Below the pieces are notes generated by a model. That model made no database searches, was not told the DNA's origin, and saw only the letters and a list, made by a program, of their open reading frames with translations. Position numbers and translations under genes: made by a program. 23,555 bases of DNA from Armatimonadota bacterium (GTDB taxonomy: Bacteria; Armatimonadota; Zipacnadia; Zipacnadales; JABUFB01). The number at the start of each line of letters is the position of its first letter. The first letter of the stretch is position 1. The DNA is taken from NCBI GenBank assembly GCA_018056145.1, contig JAGPGE010000010.1:1-23555 (forward strand). Direction: 5' to 3'. Shown in pieces: positions 6,722-14,999 of the stretch.

Positions 6722-8629
6722 ATGCGCATTGTGAAAAAAGCCATCGGACCCGCGATAGCTGTCCTTGTGGTGGTGGGACTGTGGTACTGGTTCTTCGGCA
6801 GGAAGAAGCAGGACGCAGGCCCTCCGGTGGCGACGGCGACTGTTGAGCGGAGGGACCTGGTGGTGTCGGTGATTGCGGTCGGCGCCATCGAGCCACTGAC
6901 AACGGTAGACGTGAAGGCTAATGTGGCGGGCGAGATCATCGAGATGGCCGTTGATCGCGGCGACGCGGTGCTCAAAGGGGATCTCATCGCCCGCATCGAC
7001 CCGACCGAGACAAAGACCCAATTTGAGCAGGCGCAGGCCAATGTTCAATCCGCGAACGCGCGGGTTGCGGAGCGCGCGGCAGACCAGACGCGCCAGAGCC
7101 GCTCGACCAGCGCGCAGGTGAGCGCCGCATCAAGCTCGATTCGTTCGGCTGATGCCCGGGTGCGACAGGCAGAGAGTTCCCTGTCGTATCAGCGGAGGGT
7201 GACCGAGACCGAGATCCGGCAGGCCCAGGAGGCCCTGGAGACAGCGAAGTCCCGGGTCCGGCAGGCCGAAGCCCGAGCCAATGCACAGCCTGGCATTACG
7301 TCTTCAACAATCAGCAGAGCCGAGGCCGCGCTCCGGGCCAGTAAGCAGAGCCTGTCCAAGCTCACTGCCGCCACCCACCCACAAGAGCGAGCCGCCGTCA
7401 AGGCGCAACTCGCCGCGGCGAAGATCGCGCTGGATACGGAAGAGAAGAAACTGCAACGGGTCGAGCGTCTGCTGCAACGCGGCGGAGCATCCCAGCAGGA
7501 ACTGGATACGGCACAGAGCCTGGTTGCCGACGCACGAGACCGCTATGAGAGCGCACAGGCCGCATCTGACACACTTCAGCAAAAACAGGCGGCAGAGCTC
7601 CAGGAGGCGCAGGCGCAGGTGGATCAGGCAGAGGCGAGTCTGGAGACCGCGCGCGCCGGTGCGGTTGATGTTGAGGTGGCTCGGGAGGAGCTTGCCACCG
7701 CGAGGGCATCCCTTCGGGAGGCCGAAGCCGCTCTTGTCAGGGCGCAGGCAGGCAAGGCCCAGGACGCGGTGAAAGAGGACGAACTCAAGGCCGCCCGGGC
7801 GGCAGCTGGGGAAGCGAGAGCCCAAATGACGGTGGCGCGAGCAAACACGCTCTCGGCGGTGGCAGCAGCCCACCAGGTTACCCAGGCCAGAGCGGACACC
7901 CTCAGCAGCAAGGCCCAACTCGACAACGCCAGAAAGAATCTCGGGTACACGACGGTCGTCGCACCGCGTGACGGTCTGGTTATCGACCGCTATGTGGAGG
8001 AGGGCACGGTCATCTCCTCCGGGCGATCCGCCGTAGCCACCGGGCCCAGCATCATCACGATCGCCGATGTGAGCCGCATGTTCGTCCTCGCCGAGGTGGA
8101 TGAGGCGGACATCGGGCAGGTGAAAGTCGGGCAGTCCGCTGAGGTCCAGGTGGAGACTCTCCCCGACAAGATCTTCGCCGGGAAGGTTGTCCAGATGTAC
8201 CCGCGGGGAACCGTCGAGAACGACGTGGTCACCTTCATGGTGCGCGTGGAGATACTGGACCCGAATCCCCTCCTGAAGCCGGCAATGACGGCGGAGGTCA
8301 ATATCATCTGCGCCCGCAAGGAGCAGGTGCTCGCCGCGCCCACCGAGGCCATATTCCGCATCGAGGGCCAGTCGGTCGCCGAACTGTACAAGGGCGAGAA
8401 AGCTCCGCCAGAGCAGGTCCCGGTGGTGACAGGTCTCGCAGACTTCGAGTGGACTGAGATCGTCTCGGGCCTCAAGGAAGGGGACCAACTCGTGCTTGAG
8501 TCCATGGGCGGCAAGGGTGGCCCCGGTGGTAGAGGCGGGCCAGGCGGGAACTCGCGCGCCGGCGGCTCACAGGAGAACATGCGGCGCATGATGCGCATGG
8601 GTGCCGGCCCAGGAGGCGGACGGCGCTGA
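6722..8629 (+). CDS. Membrane-fusion (HlyD/MacA-type) periplasmic adaptor with very long coiled coil
   Basis: 635 residues, against roughly 370 for MacA-type adaptors. One N-terminal membrane anchor (about 8-26) is followed by the first half of the lipoyl/barrel-sandwich domain (VDVKANVAGEIIEMAVDRGD, 62-81). A coiled-coil region of roughly 300 residues (about 98-402) is dominated by Ala, Gln, Glu and Arg. The second lipoyl half comes next (LGYTTVVAPRDGLVIDRYVE, from about 406), then beta-barrel and membrane-proximal domains (LAEVDEADIGQVKVGQ; LLKPAMTAEVNI). The last 40 residues are Gly-rich (GGKGGPGGRGGPGG) and end in a Met/Arg-rich tail, which is uncommon. GGAGG precedes the ATG. It joins the TolC-like duct to the MacB-type pump. 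Substrate unknown; the length suggests several helical hairpins or a taller periplasmic tube. Confidence 0.9.
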   Translation: MRIVKKAIGPAIAVLVVVGLWYWFFGRKKQDAGPPVATATVERRDLVVSVIAVGAIEPLTTVDVKANVAGEIIEMAVDRGDAVLKGDLIARIDPTETKTQFEQAQANVQSANARVAERAADQTRQSRSTSAQVSAASSSIRSADARVRQAESSLSYQRRVTETEIRQAQEALETAKSRVRQAEARANAQPGITSSTISRAEAALRASKQSLSKLTAATHPQERAAVKAQLAAAKIALDTEEKKLQRVERLLQRGGASQQELDTAQSLVADARDRYESAQAASDTLQQKQAAELQEAQAQVDQAEASLETARAGAVDVEVAREELATARASLREAEAALVRAQAGKAQDAVKEDELKAARAAAGEARAQMTVARANTLSAVAAAHQVTQARADTLSSKAQLDNARKNLGYTTVVAPRDGLVIDRYVEEGTVISSGRSAVATGPSIITIADVSRMFVLAEVDEADIGQVKVGQSAEVQVETLPDKIFAGKVVQMYPRGTVENDVVTFMVRVEILDPNPLLKPAMTAEVNIICARKEQVLAAPTEAIFRIEGQSVAELYKGEKAPPEQVPVVTGLADFEWTEIVSGLKEGDQLVLESMGGKGGPGGRGGPGGNSRAGGSQENMRRMMRMGAGPGGGRR

Positions 8630-8633
8630 GCCT

Positions 8634-9359
8634 ATGCCTGTGATCGAACTGCGGGGAATCGAGAAGACCTACCGCACCGGCGAGGTCCTGGTGCCGGTCC
8701 TCCGCGGCATCAACCTCGTGGTGGAGGAAGGCGAATACGTCAGCATCATGGGGCCTTCCGGCTCGGGCAAGTCCACTCTGATGAACACACTCGGGTGCCT
8801 GGACAAGCCCACCGGCGGCACCTACCTGCTCGACGGCAAGGATGTCTCTCGCCTGGATGACGATGAACTCGCTGCGGTACGCAACAGTAAGCTCGGGTTC
8901 GTGTTCCAGTCCTACAACCTGCTTCCACGCACCCCCGCAATCGCCAATGTGGAACTGCCGCTCTTGTACTCGCGCAATGGCCGCGACCGGCACGAACGCG
9001 CCCGCGCGGCGCTTGATCGCGTTGGGCTGGCAGACCGGGCCAACCACCTCCCCTCCCAGCTTTCCGGTGGCGAGCAGCAGCGTGTCGGCATCGCCCGGGC
9101 GCTCATCAATGAGCCCACGATCCTTCTGGCGGACGAGCCCACTGGAAACCTGGACTCGCGCACCGGCGCGGGCATCCTGGAACTGCTGCATGACCTGAAT
9201 GAGCAGGGGATGACCATTGTTATGGTCACCCATGATGACCACGTGGCGCACTGCACGAAGCGGATCGTGCGCGTCCTGGATGGGGTAGTCGAGAAGGACG
9301 AACTTACCGATGCAGGAAAGTGCGGCGTTCCTGCCGATCCCCATGAGGAGCCCCGATGA
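8634..9359 (+). CDS. ABC transporter ATP-binding protein (MacB/LolD family)
   Basis: 241 residues containing every nucleotide-binding motif: Walker A GPSGSGKST (40-48), Q-loop Gln92, signature LSGGEQQR (143-150), Walker B ILLADE (163-168), D-loop NLDS and H-loop His200. The spacing and wording (EPTGNLDS, MVTHD) are those of the MacB/LolD/FtsE group, which drives mechanotransmission rather than transport through the membrane. The ATG at 8634 lies 4 nt after the adaptor stop. An alternative GTG at 8601 would overlap the adaptor and has no ribosome binding site. In E. coli MacB the ATPase and permease are one chain; here they are separate adjacent genes. The C-terminal 20 residues (KDELTDAGKCGVPADPHEEP) are variable. 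Confidence 0.95.
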   Translation: MPVIELRGIEKTYRTGEVLVPVLRGINLVVEEGEYVSIMGPSGSGKSTLMNTLGCLDKPTGGTYLLDGKDVSRLDDDELAAVRNSKLGFVFQSYNLLPRTPAIANVELPLLYSRNGRDRHERARAALDRVGLADRANHLPSQLSGGEQQRVGIARALINEPTILLADEPTGNLDSRTGAGILELLHDLNEQGMTIVMVTHDDHVAHCTKRIVRVLDGVVEKDELTDAGKCGVPADPHEEPR

Positions 9360-10573
9360 GCCCGATTGAGGCCTTGCGCGTGGCGCTGATCGCCATTCGC
9401 GCGAACAAGATGCGCTCCATCCTGACCATGCTCGGCGTCATCATCGGCGTGGGCTCGGTCATCGCCATGCTTGCTATTGGCCGAGGCGCTAGCGCCGACG
9501 TGACCGAGCGCATCGCCTCAATGGGCACCAACATTCTCATCGTCTGGCCCGGCGCGGCGCGGGAGGGCCGGCTGTTCGGGGGCGCCGGGCGCCGGGATAC
9601 CCTCAAGCTGGGGGATGTCCAGGCGATCCGCGAGGACTGCCCGTCTGTGAAGGAAGTCGCGCCACAGGTCAGCGGGGACGAGCAGGTGAAGTGGCGAAAC
9701 AGGAGTGCCGAAGCCCAGATTATTGCTGTCCCGCCGGAGTATGAAACGGTTAATAACCACCCGGCCCAGCGTGGCAGGTACTTCAGCGAAGCCGAAAACC
9801 GCGGCCGCCAGATGGTCTGTCTCGTAGGCAGCACCGTGGTCCGCAACATCTTCGGCCGCAGCGACCCCATCGGTGAGAAGTTGAAGATCAAGAACATCCC
9901 CTTCGAAGTGATCGGCGTACTCACCGAAAAAGGTGGAGCGGGAGGATTCCGTGATCCCGACGAGATCGTTGTCGTTCCCCTCACTGTGGGCATGAACCGT
10001 CTGTGGGGCAGGAACTACGTAGACCGAATCTTCGTGACCACCGAAACCCCCGCACAGCTTCAGCCGGCCACGGACGAGATCAACAAGCTCCTGCGCCGGC
10101 GACACCGCATCCGCGAGGGCCGCGAGGACGACTTCAACGTCCGTGGGCAGACCGAGATCCTCCAGACTTTCGGCGAGACCGCAAAGACCTTCACCATGCT
10201 CCTTGGCGGCATCGCAGCCATGTCCCTGCTCGTGGGCGGCATCGGTGTCATGAACATCATGCTGGTGTCCGTGACCGAACGCACTCGGGAGATCGGCATC
10301 CGCAAAGCAGTAGGCGCGCGAAGCCACGACATCATGATGCAATTCGCCATCGAGTCCGTCACCCTCTGTCTGGTCGGCGGGATCTTGGGCATTGCCGTGG
10401 GTGTCGGCGGAGCCATGGTCATCGCCAAGCTCGCCGGCTGGCGCACGATCGTGAGTCCCGGCTCCATTCTCCTCGCATTCACATTCTCGCTCGCCGTCGG
10501 GGTCATCTTTGGCGCGTACCCGGCCCACAAGGCATCTAGCCTGCGCCCCATCGAAGCCCTGCGGTACGAGTGA
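9356..10573 (+). CDS. MacB-type ABC transporter permease (FtsX/MacB_PCD)
   Basis: 405 residues with the type VII exporter layout. It has one N-terminal membrane helix (about 20-42, SILTMLGVIIGVGSVIAMLA), a large periplasmic MacB core domain (about 45-270), and three C-terminal helices (about 280-305, 330-352, 362-385). These last contain the FtsX-domain signature GGIGVMNIMLVSVTERTREI and end in PAHKASSLRPIEALRYE. The start overlaps the ATPase stop (ATGA), with GAGGAG just upstream, so the two are translated together. As a dimer with the ATPase it would push periplasmic substrate through the adaptor and TolC-like duct. Such systems export macrolides, peptides, siderophores or lipids; nothing here selects among them. 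Confidence 0.95.
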   Translation: MSPIEALRVALIAIRANKMRSILTMLGVIIGVGSVIAMLAIGRGASADVTERIASMGTNILIVWPGAAREGRLFGGAGRRDTLKLGDVQAIREDCPSVKEVAPQVSGDEQVKWRNRSAEAQIIAVPPEYETVNNHPAQRGRYFSEAENRGRQMVCLVGSTVVRNIFGRSDPIGEKLKIKNIPFEVIGVLTEKGGAGGFRDPDEIVVVPLTVGMNRLWGRNYVDRIFVTTETPAQLQPATDEINKLLRRRHRIREGREDDFNVRGQTEILQTFGETAKTFTMLLGGIAAMSLLVGGIGVMNIMLVSVTERTREIGIRKAVGARSHDIMMQFAIESVTLCLVGGILGIAVGVGGAMVIAKLAGWRTIVSPGSILLAFTFSLAVGVIFGAYPAHKASSLRPIEALRYE

Positions 10574-10671
10574 TGACCGGTAGCCATTTGCCTCGGCTTG
10601 TGGTACCCTCTGCGGCGAATTCGCTGGCCGCTGCGCCGCGATGTACTGCCGATCGCGCCGGGGTGAGTTGA

Positions 10672-12219
10672 TTGCTGAAGGTCCGCACGGAGCCGGAGTT
10701 CATTGGCGAATTCGTCACTGACGAAAGCGGCATCTTCCAGGCGTCCGGAGTGTCCGCGATCTGGTGTCCCGAGACTGAAACGGATGTGATCGAGGCGCTC
10801 CGCCTCGCCAATCAGCAGGGCATACTCGTGACCACGTCCGGCGGCGGAACCGGGATCACTGGCGGCCGAGTAGCAGTGCACGGCGGCGTTGTCCTGTCCA
10901 CCCGAGACATGCGGGAGCCGCTTCCGCGCGAAGCCGAGAGGCTCGAGATCGAGCGCTTCGGCGCCACATATGCCGTCTATGTCGACCGGGAGCGCAAGGA
11001 GGCCTGGGTCCCGGCGGGCATGCCCCTGGAGCTCCTGGCAGACCTGCTCCCCGCTCCCCTCTTCTACCCGCCCGACCCCACCGAAAAGACCGCGTTAGCC
11101 GGCAGTACCGTCGCGACCAACGCCTCCGGCGCCCGCACTTTTCACTATGGGCCCACGCGCGACTGGGTCTTGGGCCTGCGCGTGGTGCTCCCTAACGGCG
11201 ATCTGGTCGTCGCGGAGAGGGACCAGGTGAAAGCAGATGGCCTGTCGCTGAGGTTCTCGAGCCAGTCAGGCACGGAGTATGAGATCGCCTTGCCCAACTA
11301 TAAGATGCCCTCCGTGAAGAACGCCGCGGGCCTGTACGCCGCACGGGGCATGGACCTTGTGGACTTGTTCATCGGCAGCGAGGGGATCCTCGGCGTCATC
11401 AGTGAAGTCCATGTGCGGCTTGCCGAGAAGCCCGAAGAGCTCGTGGGGCAGATTGCCTTCTTCCAAACCGAAGACGATGCCCTCGGATTCGTTGATGACA
11501 TGCGCGCAGCCGCCCGAGCCGGCACTCCGGTGCTCTCCATCGAGTACTTTGACGCCAACTCGATCGATTTCATGCAGTACGAGCCCACCGCCGGCAAAGG
11601 CTACTGTGCCGTGTACGTGGAAGTTGCCGGGACGCTGGACGATCTGGAGCCGCTTATCGTGGCGCTGGAAGAACACAACTGCGTCCACGACTGGTTCGCG
11701 GAAACGGAGCGCGACGCAAAGGAGCAGAAGGAGTTTCGACATTCGCTGCCCGAGGGTGTCAACAGCTACCTGCGCCAGCATGGGAGCCGCAAGCTGGGCA
11801 CGGACATGGTGGTGCCCTCGGACCGGTTCCGTGAGATGCTTGCCTTGTACCGTGAGGCCGGGGAGCAGATGGCCCGCGAGTTCCCGCGGGATGGGAGCCA
11901 CGCCCTGATGTTCGGACACATCGGCAATGACCACCTGCACGTCAACTTCGTCACACACTCACCGGAAGAGCTTGAGCGCGCTGAGGAACTCTACGGCGAG
12001 CTTGCGAAAAAGGCTGTTGCTTTCGGGGGCACCATCTCTGGCGAGCACGGGGTGGGCAAGAAGACGATCCTCGTGGACGGCAGGCGTATTCCGTATCTCG
12101 AAGTGATGGTCGGCCGCGAGGGGCTGCTGGAGATCGCGCGTGCTAAGAAGGTCCTGGACCCCGGGCTCATACTCGACGTTGGCAATATGGTCCCGGCTGA
12201 TTACCTGGCCGAGGCGTAG
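10672..12219 (+). CDS. FAD-linked oxidase (GlcD / D-lactate dehydrogenase type)
   Basis: 515 residues belonging to the vanillyl-alcohol-oxidase fold. The FAD-binding N-terminal domain shows TTSGGGTGITGG (54-65) and FYPPDPTEKTALAGSTVATN (131-150). The C-terminal oxidase domain shows FGHIGNDHLHVN (414-425) and SGEHGVGKK (456-464), whose His residues bind substrate carboxylate and metal in this family. It would oxidise a 2-hydroxy acid such as glycolate or D-lactate and pass electrons to quinone or an Fe-S partner. The start is TTG: an in-frame TGA sits directly before it, and GGGGTGAG (10660-10667) lies 4 nt upstream. No GlcE/GlcF or Fe-S subunit is adjacent. The Asn-Ala-Ser-Gly after GSTVAT replaces the more usual Asn-Ala-Gly-Gly. 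Confidence 0.9.
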   Translation: MLKVRTEPEFIGEFVTDESGIFQASGVSAIWCPETETDVIEALRLANQQGILVTTSGGGTGITGGRVAVHGGVVLSTRDMREPLPREAERLEIERFGATYAVYVDRERKEAWVPAGMPLELLADLLPAPLFYPPDPTEKTALAGSTVATNASGARTFHYGPTRDWVLGLRVVLPNGDLVVAERDQVKADGLSLRFSSQSGTEYEIALPNYKMPSVKNAAGLYAARGMDLVDLFIGSEGILGVISEVHVRLAEKPEELVGQIAFFQTEDDALGFVDDMRAAARAGTPVLSIEYFDANSIDFMQYEPTAGKGYCAVYVEVAGTLDDLEPLIVALEEHNCVHDWFAETERDAKEQKEFRHSLPEGVNSYLRQHGSRKLGTDMVVPSDRFREMLALYREAGEQMAREFPRDGSHALMFGHIGNDHLHVNFVTHSPEELERAEELYGELAKKAVAFGGTISGEHGVGKKTILVDGRRIPYLEVMVGREGLLEIARAKKVLDPGLILDVGNMVPADYLAEA

Positions 12220-12260
12220 AGCGGTCACGCCCGGTATCTTCCTTGAGAGGTCACCCAGGC

Positions 12261-12896
12261 ATGGCCCGGAGAATTGCGAAGCCGGTGGATCCGAAAGCCC
12301 GGCAGCGAGCCGTAATCCTGAGCATTGCCGCGGGTTGTGGCGGGGCGATTGTCCTCGTGCTCCTGGTTGCGCTTGTTGGATACGCAAAGCTCACCGCGAA
12401 GCCTCCTCAGCCGAAGGAGGCGGAAGTCGCCGGGGCCTCGCGGCCGTCACAGGAGGCCTCCCTCGACCAGCAGGTGCAGGACATCAGCAGGCGCGCCTCA
12501 TCCGGCCAGGCTGTGCCCTTCCGGTTGGAGCTCTCCTCCGCGGACATCAACTCCAGTCTGGGTCCAGTGCTCCAGCGGCAGGGCGTTGAGGAAGTCCAGA
12601 TCTACCTAGGCGACGGCACGGCGGTGGCACAGGGAAGGGCAGAGCTCTCGGGCCGGAAGCTCTGGACCACGCTGCGGGTGAAGCCGCGCGTCGAAAACGG
12701 CCAGGCGCGCTTCGAACTGGTCGAGGCCTCGGTCGGCACATTCCCGATGCCCGACAACCTGCGCCAGAAGGTGCAGGAGGAGATGGACAAGGCGATCGCC
12801 AGCGACCCAATTCTTGGACAGTCGGTCTGGCTCAGCGACATCCAGATCCGAGACGGCCGCATGTACGTTCAGGGCACGACCACCGGGCGCAGATAG
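12261..12896 (+). CDS. Membrane-anchored hypothetical protein (YpmS/DUF2140-like layout)
   Basis: A 211-residue protein with a basic N-terminus, one membrane helix (about 18-42) and an extracytoplasmic domain. I do not recognise it firmly. The domain begins with FRLELSSADINSSL (87-100), then a strand pair around VQIYLGDGTAVAQGRAELSG, and a later ASVGTFPMPDNL segment (157-168). The order 'membrane anchor, helix that inserts, repeated beta strands with GDG turn, LPLP-like loop' resembles the YpmS/DUF2140 and DUF2993 lipid-binding-like proteins. This is a resemblance by eye only. The ATG at 12261 follows GAGAGG by about 9 nt. It lies 41 nt after the FAD oxidase and 172 nt before the SPFH cluster, so it may belong to either unit or stand alone. 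Confidence 0.6.
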   Translation: MARRIAKPVDPKARQRAVILSIAAGCGGAIVLVLLVALVGYAKLTAKPPQPKEAEVAGASRPSQEASLDQQVQDISRRASSGQAVPFRLELSSADINSSLGPVLQRQGVEEVQIYLGDGTAVAQGRAELSGRKLWTTLRVKPRVENGQARFELVEASVGTFPMPDNLRQKVQEEMDKAIASDPILGQSVWLSDIQIRDGRMYVQGTTTGRR

Positions 12897-13058
12897 CGCC
12901 CCCCCTGACGGTCGCCCTCAGGCGGGACGTTAACATTCGTCTTTGCAGGGAACCCCGTCGCACTCCCCGCTTGTTAGACCCTCCGATACTTCCCGAGTCA
13001 CGCCCATTCGCGGGTGGCGAACCGGATAGCTTTCCGTGCACGACCGCCAGACGAGAGG

Positions 13059-13076
13059 ATGATGGCGCTTGCCTGA
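13059..13076 (+). other. Five-codon upstream frame overlapping the SPFH start
   Basis: ATG-ATG-GCG-CTT-GCC-TGA (encoding MMALA) begins 10 nt before the TTG start of the SPFH gene, in another frame, and stops 5 nt inside it. GAGAGG (13053-13058) directly abuts this ATG, a spacing too tight for good initiation, but suits the TTG. It may be chance or a coupling element; no function is claimed. Confidence 0.2.
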
Positions 13077-14949
13077 AGACCGTCCCACGCACGACGCGCC
13101 GCTTTCCGAGGGCGAGGTCCGTCTCCAGTACCCGCCGCATATCCGCCAGGCGCCCGACCTGCTGATGCCTCTGGGTGCCGTCGCGCTGGGCGCGGCGGCC
13201 TTCGCCGGGTTGAACGCCCTCCTCGGTCCCGTGCGGGAGTCTGTCACCCTCTGCGCAATCATTGCCATGCAGGCGCTCGCAGCAGTGCTTCTCGGTGCCG
13301 CCGCCGTGACCACAGAGTACCGCAGGCGCGTGATCGCCGAGGCCCTGCATATCGCGGAGCTGCAGCGCGAGCGAGCGCGCCGACAGGAAGACACCAGCCG
13401 GTCGATGTTCGTCTCGGACATGCAGATCGACACCGAACCGGTCTCCACCAGGGGGCTTGAGTACTACGGGCGCACGGTGCAGCCGCTGGTGCTGATCTGC
13501 TACGCGCTGCTCACAGGGGCGATCCCGGCGCTTGCCCTCTGGAAGTCAGGGGCCGGGGGGATGTCCACGATCATCTACGTGCTGGGGGTCATCAATATCG
13601 TGGCGGCCTTCGCCGCGATGGTCGGCGCCCGCTGGTTCGGGGAGTACGACCCCGATGTGCTGCCGGAAGCCGCCGAGGTCTCCAGCATCCTGCGCGCGGT
13701 CCAGTGGTACAGTTTCCTGGGCGGGCTGATCCTGCTGGGTCACGGCTTCCAGTTGTTCTCGGTCGACCTGTGGGTGGGCCGCCTGCTCCTGCTGATCGCC
13801 CTGGCGCTTGCGGGCGAACAGGTTGCGCGAGCCACCCTCAGCTTCATGGGCCGCCGACTGGACTGGCGAGGGATCCGAGCTCCCATCGGTCTCGTCATTG
13901 CCGAGAGCCTCTTTGCCGGCGGCAACCCGATCGTAGGCACCCTCGAGGTACTCGAGAAGCGGTTCGGCGTCAGCGTGCGCTCTTCGTACGTGCTTCGCTA
14001 TATCCGCCAGACCGTTCCGCTCATGCTCCTCGGCATGCTGGCGGCGTTCTGGCTGATGAGCTGCCTCGTGGTGATCAAGCCTGACGAGGTGGGCATTCGA
14101 ACCACTTTCGGCAGCCTTCCCGAGCGGTGCTGGATGTCGCCGGGTCTGCGAGTGAAGTGGCCCTGGCCTATCGACCGGGTGACCGCGATCCCCGCGTCCA
14201 GGGTCCAATCGCTGATCATTGGCCACGAGGAGGAGCAGCAGGCCCCCTACCTCCTCTGGTCCCGCGAGCATGCCAAGGATGAGTACAAGCTGGTCCTCGG
14301 AGAGGGCCGCGAACTAGTCTCCCTCGAAGCCGAGGTCTTCTACTTCATCCACGACCCGGTCAAGTATGTGTTCACCTGTCAGAATCCACGGGATATGCTG
14401 AAGTCCCTGGCCTACCGAGTCCTCATGCGCGAGACGGTGACGACCAACCTCGACAACGTTCTGTCACAGAGCCGCGACAAGTTCTCGCAGCGGTTCCGAT
14501 GGGACCTGCAGGCTGAAGTGAACGCCCGGGATCTGGGCATCACCGTGGTGAGCGTGCCCATACGGGGCATTCACCCTCCCATCGATGTGGCCGAGAGCTA
14601 CCAGAGCGTGGTGAGCGCACAGGTTGAGCGAGTGACACTCGAGACCCTTGCTCGCGCGAAGAAGGCCGAGGCCATCCCTGCCGCCCAGGCGGCAAAGGAC
14701 ACCGCGATCAAGAGTGCCGAAGCCCACGCAGCCGAACGCCTTGGCGCCGCGAAAGGCGAGGCCGCTCAGTTTGGGAGCATCGTCAACGCCTACAACGCCG
14801 CCCCTGGGCTGTACAAGGAGCGGCTGTGGCTCGAGAAGCTGGAGAAGTCTGTGGCAGGAAAGCAGGTCTACCTCGTTGAGGGCAACACCGCAACGCCGCG
14901 AGACTATTGGCTGGACCTGCGCCCGCCAGGCGCCGCAGAGATACCGTAA
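13069..14949 (+). CDS. Polytopic membrane domain fused to HflK-like SPFH (band 7) domain
   Basis: 626 residues. The first ~335 residues hold about six to seven membrane helices (about 31-54, 58-80, 138-159, 166-187, 214-232, 236-256, 315-335), with a charged segment rich in Arg and Glu at 84-110. The SPFH domain then starts with SCLVVIKPDEVGIRTTFG (331-348). It continues through SLEAEVFYFIHDPVKYVF and LGITVVSVPIRGIHPPIDVA to an Ala/Glu/Lys-rich coiled coil (about 515-565). Ordinary HflK proteins have one helix and about 420 residues, so this is an unusual fusion. HflK/HflC rings wall off FtsH or other membrane proteins; no FtsH is nearby. The start is TTG: an in-frame TGA lies 9 nt upstream and GAGAGG about 10 nt upstream. 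It leads a run of three SPFH genes. Confidence 0.85.
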   Translation: MPEDRPTHDAPLSEGEVRLQYPPHIRQAPDLLMPLGAVALGAAAFAGLNALLGPVRESVTLCAIIAMQALAAVLLGAAAVTTEYRRRVIAEALHIAELQRERARRQEDTSRSMFVSDMQIDTEPVSTRGLEYYGRTVQPLVLICYALLTGAIPALALWKSGAGGMSTIIYVLGVINIVAAFAAMVGARWFGEYDPDVLPEAAEVSSILRAVQWYSFLGGLILLGHGFQLFSVDLWVGRLLLLIALALAGEQVARATLSFMGRRLDWRGIRAPIGLVIAESLFAGGNPIVGTLEVLEKRFGVSVRSSYVLRYIRQTVPLMLLGMLAAFWLMSCLVVIKPDEVGIRTTFGSLPERCWMSPGLRVKWPWPIDRVTAIPASRVQSLIIGHEEEQQAPYLLWSREHAKDEYKLVLGEGRELVSLEAEVFYFIHDPVKYVFTCQNPRDMLKSLAYRVLMRETVTTNLDNVLSQSRDKFSQRFRWDLQAEVNARDLGITVVSVPIRGIHPPIDVAESYQSVVSAQVERVTLETLARAKKAEAIPAAQAAKDTAIKSAEAHAAERLGAAKGEAAQFGSIVNAYNAAPGLYKERLWLEKLEKSVAGKQVYLVEGNTATPRDYWLDLRPPGAAEIP

Positions 14950-14999
14950 CCAGACACACGCCCGCACGTTTCGCCGGACAACAGCTCCAGGAGGTTGCA

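Noticed and set aside
7304..8488. 394-codon minus-strand frame opposite the adaptor gene
   Set aside because: The sense strand has clear adaptor domains and ribosome binding site. The antisense translation is a Leu/Arg/Gly-rich shadow with no start signal.
12897..13068. Promoter or small RNA in the 172-bp gap before the SPFH cluster
   Set aside because: Only short hairpins (such as TTCGC-GGGTG-GCGAA at 13007-13021 and CCTGA/TCAGG near 12905) and no convincing -35/-10 pair were seen, so nothing was annotated apart from the five-codon frame.
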